From positions 1-17,827 of the forward strand of contig URWB01000041.1 of the NCBI GenBank assembly GCA_900551415.1: a stretch of 17,827 nt of DNA. The letters are read 5' to 3'. Of the stretch, positions 14,133-17,827 are shown one piece after another. Below the pieces are notes generated by a model, which saw nothing but the letters and a program-made list of their open reading frames with translations, was not told where the DNA came from and searched no databases. Origin of the DNA: an uncultured Eubacteriales bacterium (lineage in GTDB: Bacteria; Bacillota; Clostridia; Peptostreptococcales; Anaerovoracaceae). Within the stretch, counting starts at the first letter, position 1; every line of letters begins with the position of its first letter. Position numbers and translations under genes: made by a program.

Positions 14133-15107
14133 TTACGCTTCTATAAGCAGTTTCACCGCGCGCACGATGTCAGCGGCGGTCATGCCGTATTTGGCCTTGA
14201 GCTCGTCCGGTTTGCCGGATTCGCCGAAGGTGTCCTGCTGACCGACCATCGCCATCTTGACCGGATAGTGGGTCGCTGTTACTTCCGCGACCGCGGAGCC
14301 AAGACCGCCGATCACAGAATGCTCCTCTGCGGTTACGATCGCGCCGGTTTCACGAGCTGCGCGGTAGATGATGTCCGCGTCCAGCGGCTTGATGGTATGC
14401 ATATCGATCACCCGGACTTCGATACCGTTTGCGGCCAGTTCCTCTGCGGCTAACATCGCCTCGTTGACCATGATGCCGGTGGCGATGACCGTCGCGTCAG
14501 CAGGCTTGCCGTCTTTTTTGTCGCCGGTGCGCAGACAGACGCCCTTACCGATCTCCAGCTTCGCCGCCATTTCCTCCGTATAGAAGGTCGGCACCGCCGC
14601 GCGACCGAGACGAATATAAGCCGGACCGTCAAACGCGACTGCCTGTTTGATCAAAGCGCGCGCGGATACGCCGTCGGACGGGTTCAGCACCGTCATGCCA
14701 GGAATCGTGCGCATCAAGGCAATATCCTCAAAGGTCTGGTGGCTCGCACCGTCCTCGCCGACCGTAATGCCCGCGTGGGTCGCGCAGATTTTGACGTTTG
14801 CATGGGTATAGCCGATGGAGTTGCGGATGATCTCAAACGCTCTGCCTGCCGCGAACATCGCGAACGTACTCGCGCAGACAACTTTTCCTGAGAGAGCCAG
14901 ACCGCAGGCCGTGCCGTACAGATTCTGCTCCGCGATACCCATATTAAAGAAGCGCTCCGGATATGCCTTGCCGAACTCCGCGGTCATCGTAGATTTGGAG
15001 AGATCCGCGTCCATGACGACCAGATTCGGTGTGGTCTTGCCCAGCTCCACCAGCGTCTTGCCATAAGCCTGACGCGTTGCCATTTTTTCTGCTTTGATCT
15101 CTGCCAT
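14133..15107 (-). CDS. Transketolase, C-terminal subunit
   Basis: A 324-residue subunit carrying the pyrimidine-binding and C-terminal domains of transketolase, which with the N-terminal subunit moves two-carbon units between sugar phosphates (non-oxidative pentose phosphate pathway). The catalytic Glu that activates thiamine diphosphate is in GIAEQN (E60). The HAGITVGEDGASHQ segment (111-124) and LNPSDG near 147 are typical. The start at 15107 overlaps the stop of the other subunit as TAATG, with GGAGG 9 bases upstream; the in-frame ATG at 15113 lies too close to that site. The split form is common in anaerobic Firmicutes and archaea. The stop is directly followed by a tandem array. Confidence 0.95.
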   Translation of the reverse strand: MAEIKAEKMATRQAYGKTLVELGKTTPNLVVMDADLSKSTMTAEFGKAYPERFFNMGIAEQNLYGTACGLALSGKVVCASTFAMFAAGRAFEIIRNSIGYTHANVKICATHAGITVGEDGASHQTFEDIALMRTIPGMTVLNPSDGVSARALIKQAVAFDGPAYIRLGRAAVPTFYTEEMAAKLEIGKGVCLRTGDKKDGKPADATVIATGIMVNEAMLAAEELAANGIEVRVIDMHTIKPLDADIIYRAARETGAIVTAEEHSVIGGLGSAVAEVTATHYPVKMAMVGQQDTFGESGKPDELKAKYGMTAADIVRAVKLLIEA

Positions 15108-15937
15108 TACCATTCACCTCCGAGTTCTGCTACTGCCTGCTTTGCTTCTTCTTCATTCGGCGCCTTGCCATGCCAGCCTGCCTGGTCTTCCATGAAAGAA
15201 ACGCCGCGTCCCTTGTGGGTTTTTGCGATGATAACGGTCGGCTTGCCCTTGCAGGCGCGCGCTTCGTCAAAGGCCGCGAAAATCTGCCCGAAGTCATGGC
15301 CGTCAATCGAAATGGTATGGAAGCCGAACGCCCGGAATTTTTCATCGATCGGCGCGACTGTCATGACATCCTCGTTTTTACCGTCGATCTGCAGACCGTT
15401 CCAGTCCACGATCGCGCAGAGGTTGTCCAGCTTGTAGTGCGCGGCAGCCATCGCCGCCTCCCAGACAAGCCCCTCCTGCAGTTCGCCATCACCGAGCAGC
15501 GCATACACTCTGCCGGATGCTTTGCCGGCGGCTTCGTCCAGCTTGCCTGCCATCGCCATGCCGACAGCGACCGAAAATCCCTGGCCTAAAGAGCCTGTGG
15601 ACATCTCGATGCCCGCCACCTTGTCGCGGTTCGGATGTCCCTGGAAGTGGCTGCCCAGCTTGCGCAGGCTCATCATATCCTCAACCGGGAAATAGCCTCT
15701 CTCCGCCAGCGCCGCATACTGCACCGGACCGGCATGCCCCTTGGACAGGATAAATTTGTCTCTGCCCTCCATCCGCGGATGCTGCGGGTCAATGCGCATC
15801 TCCTTAAAATACAGCGCGGTCACGATGTCAGCGGCCGAAAGGGATCCGCCCAGGTGACCGGAGCCTGCCTTATGTACTGCTTTCACGATGTCCGCGCGGA
15901 CACGAGAAGCAATCTCCTCGTAGTGTTTAAAATCCAT
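15107..15937 (-). CDS. Transketolase, N-terminal subunit
   Basis: A 276-residue subunit with the thiamine-diphosphate-binding domain: GHLGGSLSAAD (27-37, H28), SKGHAGP (66-72), SLGQG (116-120) and the GDG...N motif (149-151, N180) that holds Mg2+ and diphosphate. GGAGG lies 6 bases before the ATG at 15937. It is coupled to the C-terminal subunit by a one-base overlap. No clear promoter lies directly in front; a TATATT at 15955-15960 would leave almost no leader. Transcription may come from beyond the toxin gene, past a weak hairpin. Confidence 0.95.
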   Translation of the reverse strand: MDFKHYEEIASRVRADIVKAVHKAGSGHLGGSLSAADIVTALYFKEMRIDPQHPRMEGRDKFILSKGHAGPVQYAALAERGYFPVEDMMSLRKLGSHFQGHPNRDKVAGIEMSTGSLGQGFSVAVGMAMAGKLDEAAGKASGRVYALLGDGELQEGLVWEAAMAAAHYKLDNLCAIVDWNGLQIDGKNEDVMTVAPIDEKFRAFGFHTISIDGHDFGQIFAAFDEARACKGKPTVIIAKTHKGRGVSFMEDQAGWHGKAPNEEEAKQAVAELGGEW

Positions 15938-15967
15938 GTTTTTCCTCCGTAAAATATATTGTGACAG

Positions 15968-15993
15968 GAAAACCGCCGTCGAGCCTCGCGGCG
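15968..15993 (-). terminator. Weak terminator-like hairpin after the toxin gene
   Basis: On the minus strand CGCCGCGA-GGC-TCG-A-CGGCG folds with one bulge and is followed by GTTTTCC. The T-run is short, so some read-through into the transketolase genes is likely. Confidence 0.35.
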
Positions 15994-16104
15994 AGTACCT
16001 GGTCGGCACCCGCCGCCGGTCGTTTGCCGCGCCGATATGTTTTGCGGCGCGAATCTTCGCCTATGCCTCGCGGCGGCTTTCCCAAAATCATGAACGATTG
16101 TTTA

Positions 16105-16467
16105 TCAGCGATTTTGCACAAGGTCGGCGATGCCCAGACTGACGCTGAGCGCTTCGTCTACAATCGGCAGTTTCTCGCTGCCCAGGCTTCCGATCCTTTC
16201 TTTCAGCCTTTGCTTGTCGATCGTTCGGAGCTGTTCCAAAAGTACGACCGAGTTTTTGCTGAGTCCTCCCTGTGTGGCCTGTAATTCCACATGTGTCGGC
16301 AGTTTTGCCTTGCCTGTCTGAGAAGTAACGGCTGCCACGATAATGGTCGGGCTGTATTTGTTTCCCACATCGTTCTGTACCACCAGTACAGGTCTTACTC
16401 CCCCTTGTTCAGAGCCTACCACAGGACTCAGATCCGCAAAATAAAGATCCCCCTTCTTTACGATCAA
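16105..16467 (-). CDS. ndoA: MazF/EndoA-type endoribonuclease toxin, no antitoxin seen
   Basis: A 120-residue protein very similar from its first residues (MIVKKGDLYFADLSPVVG) to the Bacillus EndoA toxin, a sequence-specific mRNA interferase. The start is taken as TTG at 16467 because the family begins there and GGAG lies 8 bases upstream; GTG at 16476 sits inside the ribosome site. The GDLYFADLSP, GGVRPVLVVQND and LPTHVEL segments, the dimer/active-site region and EQLRTIDKQRL are all present, so it looks intact. In Firmicutes the small antitoxin gene (and often alr) normally lies just upstream; here that space holds a 39-bp tandem array. The upstream neighbour is the hydrate dehydratase, often found near alr-ndoA loci, which suggests the intervening genes were lost. 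Confidence 0.93.
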   Translation of the reverse strand: MIVKKGDLYFADLSPVVGSEQGGVRPVLVVQNDVGNKYSPTIIVAAVTSQTGKAKLPTHVELQATQGGLSKNSVVLLEQLRTIDKQRLKERIGSLGSEKLPIVDEALSVSLGIADLVQNR

Positions 16468-16529
16468 GTCCAACACTCCTCTCTCAAATCCTCTTTGGTG
16501 TTTTGTCCGTGTTTGAAACTTTTGTGGAA

Positions 16530-16558
16530 ACTATATCATTTTTCGTATTGTGTTTCGC
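16530..16558 (-). promoter_or_regulatory. Possible promoter for the toxin gene
   Basis: TATAGT (16530-16535) with extended TGA, a 17-bp spacer and a weak GCGAAA (16553-16558) as the -35. The predicted leader is about 55 bases. It lies at the edge of the 39-bp array. Confidence 0.35.
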
Positions 16559-16710
16559 GCAGATAGCTCAGGAAATCTCCCGCCATCGGGTTTTGCCGCA
16601 TTGCCTCGTGAAAATCTCGCATAGTCAGGCTTTAGCGCATTGCCTCGTGAAAATCTCGCATAGTCAGGCTTTAGCGCACTGCCTCGCGAAAATCTCGTAT
16701 AGTCAGGCTT
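16555..16710 (-). repeat. 39-bp tandem array, four copies
   Basis: On the minus strand: 16672-16710, 16633-16671 and 16594-16632 are close copies starting AAGCCTGACTATGCGAGATT. 16555-16593 is a diverged fourth copy. The unit is a multiple of three and is open in two frames (one gives MRDFHEAMR then a stop in each copy). The last copy continues as a short open stretch ending ETQYEK before TGA at 16536-16538. No ribosome site supports translation. Confidence 0.8.
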
Positions 16711-16770
16711 TGCCGCTGTCTTTGCATGCCGCGTCTTAAAAAAGTTTTTACTGCCGGCGCTTGCTCTCCT

Positions 16771-16792
16771 GCGCCGCGCTTTGCCGCGGCGC
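16771..16792 (-). terminator. Strong hairpin directly after the hydrate dehydratase stop
   Basis: GCGCCGCG and CGCGGCGC form a perfect 8-bp stem with a 6-base loop, 1 bp after the stop codon. No T-run follows directly; a TTTTTT occurs about 30 bases later. It could be a weak terminator or a 3' end stabiliser. Confidence 0.4.
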
Positions 16793-16793
16793 G

Positions 16794-17827
16794 CTACACG
16801 CCGCAGATACGCTTGATCGCGTATGCCGTATATTGTGCCAGATCTCCGGCTGTCACGCCGTATTCTCCCAGCTCCTGCGCTGCCAGGTCTCCCGCGAGGC
16901 CATGAATATATACGCCGCAGATTGCCGCGTCCCAGGCGCTCATGCGCGCGTCTGGATTTGGCGGCGCGGCTTCAGCATCATCGGCATGGCTGCCGGCGCT
17001 TCCGCCTGTGCGCGTGGAATTTGCTTCCGCGCGGGCAGGCTGCGCCGCGTTCACATCGTGCTTTGCCGATGCTTTTGAGACGTCCCCTTTCGCGAGGTCG
17101 CTTGCGCGCGCATCATCCGGCGCGTAAGCTGCTGCTTGCAGCCGCTGTCCCGCGAGCCCTGTGATAATGCCGGAGAGCGTATCGCCGGAGCCTCCGGTTG
17201 CCATGCCCGGGTTCCCTGTGGTATTAGTATATGCCTTTCTGCCCCGCGCGGCTACTATCGTGCCCGCGCCTTTCAGGACGACAATGGCTCCGGTCTTCTC
17301 GACCAAAGCCTCCGCGACGCGCATCCGCGCTTGACTGTCATAAAATTGCGGCTGCGCTTGTGTTCGAACAAGCCGCGTGTCGAGCTTCGAAGTCTCGCGG
17401 CAATCCGTTTCCGCTGCTTTCCCACGCGCTGCCGCGCCACTGCTCGCGCGGGCAGGCTGCTGCATCCGCGCACAGGCAGCCTCTGTCCACGCGTCACCCA
17501 AAAGTCGTTTCGCTTCTCCCATATGCGGCGTCAAAATCGTTCGCGACGGGAATCGTTCCTGTCGCTGCAAAAGCAGCGGGAATAAATTCTGATGCGCGAT
17601 AAGGTTCAGACCATCCGCGTCTATGAGCAATGTTTTTTCGTATTCTTCCAAAAGTTTCGTAATCAGTGCGATGCTTTCTTCCCCTTCTCCCAATCCGGGA
17701 CCTGCGCAGATCGCATCGTAGGCTGCGAGGTCCAAATTCGAAAGGTTACGTTCGATACAGGTCGCTTCCGGAACACCGACCTGCACGATTGGAAATAGCG
17801 CTTCGGGGATGGCCAGCCGGACCAGTC
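16794..17827 (-). CDS. nnrD: NAD(P)H-hydrate dehydratase, partial (5' end beyond window)
   Basis: The last 343 residues are visible; the frame is open to the right edge. This ribokinase-fold enzyme repairs hydrated NAD(P)H using ATP or ADP, often fused to an NnrE epimerase domain that would lie off-window. Recognisable parts are GPGLGEG (42-48 of the visible part), LIDADGLNLIA (67-77), ILTPHMGE (97-104, where relatives have HPGE), LKGAGTIV (184-191), the nucleotide/catalytic loop NTTGNPGMATGGSGD (201-215) and YIHGLAGDLA (306-315). Two low-complexity inserts break the fold: about 122-163 and about 229-295, rich in Ala, Arg, Ser and Asp and both containing QPARA. Both fall in positions that are surface loops in the family, so activity may be kept. 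The reading frame is intact throughout. Confidence 0.9.
   Translation of the reverse strand, partial: LVRLAIPEALFPIVQVGVPEATCIERNLSNLDLAAYDAICAGPGLGEGEESIALITKLLEEYEKTLLIDADGLNLIAHQNLFPLLLQRQERFPSRTILTPHMGEAKRLLGDAWTEAACARMQQPARASSGAAARGKAAETDCRETSKLDTRLVRTQAQPQFYDSQARMRVAEALVEKTGAIVVLKGAGTIVAARGRKAYTNTTGNPGMATGGSGDTLSGIITGLAGQRLQAAAYAPDDARASDLAKGDVSKASAKHDVNAAQPARAEANSTRTGGSAGSHADDAEAAPPNPDARMSAWDAAICGVYIHGLAGDLAAQELGEYGVTAGDLAQYTAYAIKRICGV

Noticed and set aside
16503..16739. A 78-codon plus-strand ORF containing HCLVKISHSQALA repeats as a possible antitoxin
   Set aside because: It is generated by the 39-bp array, lies on the opposite strand to the toxin, and has no ribosome site or antitoxin fold.

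Overview
The window looks like chromosome from a Gram-positive anaerobe of the class Clostridia. The evidence is an EndoA/MazF-type toxin very close to the Bacillus form, a transketolase split into two coupled genes, a secreted GH25 muramidase carrying bacterial Ig-like repeats, several M20D amidohydrolases, strong AGGAGG-type ribosome sites and sigma-A style promoters. Eleven genes run on the minus strand and one (12681-13409) on the plus strand. No rRNA, tRNA, CRISPR array, integrase or intact insertion sequence was seen.

Layout, following minus-strand transcription from the right edge. (1) 17827-16105: the 3' part of an NAD(P)H-hydrate dehydratase gene (runs off the edge, with two low-complexity inserts), then a repeat-filled gap, then a MazF/EndoA toxin with no visible antitoxin. 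(2) 15937-14133: the two transketolase subunits, overlapping as TAATG. (3) 14132-13410: a gene-free convergent region made of tandem arrays plus a bidirectional terminator-like hairpin. (4) 12681-13409, plus strand: a membrane-anchored protein with a PrcB-like domain whose C-terminus runs into a repeat element. (5) 12247-6766: three paralogous M20 amidohydrolases and one multi-pass transporter, probably a scavenging cluster for acylated amino acids or peptides, in at least two transcription units. (6) 6632-797: an E2/CAT-like acyltransferase, an acyl-CoA ligase, a secreted GH25 muramidase and a membrane protein, closely spaced and probably mostly one operon driven by a recognisable promoter at 6696-6724. 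(7) 1-796: gene-free repeats.

The housekeeping genes are ordinary; the unusual part lies between them. Nearly every large gap is filled with short tandem arrays of different unit length (20, 45, 35, 20, 52, 13-14 and 39 bp). Two of the gaps, 13 kb apart, carry diverged copies of the same 240-260 bp element. The copies share an 11-mer and a 12-mer at identical spacing at the left end, have inverted ends, and share an internal block. Each copy is followed 25-30 bp later by its own 20-bp tandem array. The two arrays have different main units, but the distal units of one resemble the units of the other. I found no protein partner for this composite element in the window. It is the best candidate here for something undescribed. 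Repeat expansion also appears to have reached into coding sequence: the inserts in the hydrate dehydratase, the extended tail of the PrcB-like protein, and a frameshifted Glu/Lys/Gln/Ala-rich tail behind the 797-1741 membrane protein.
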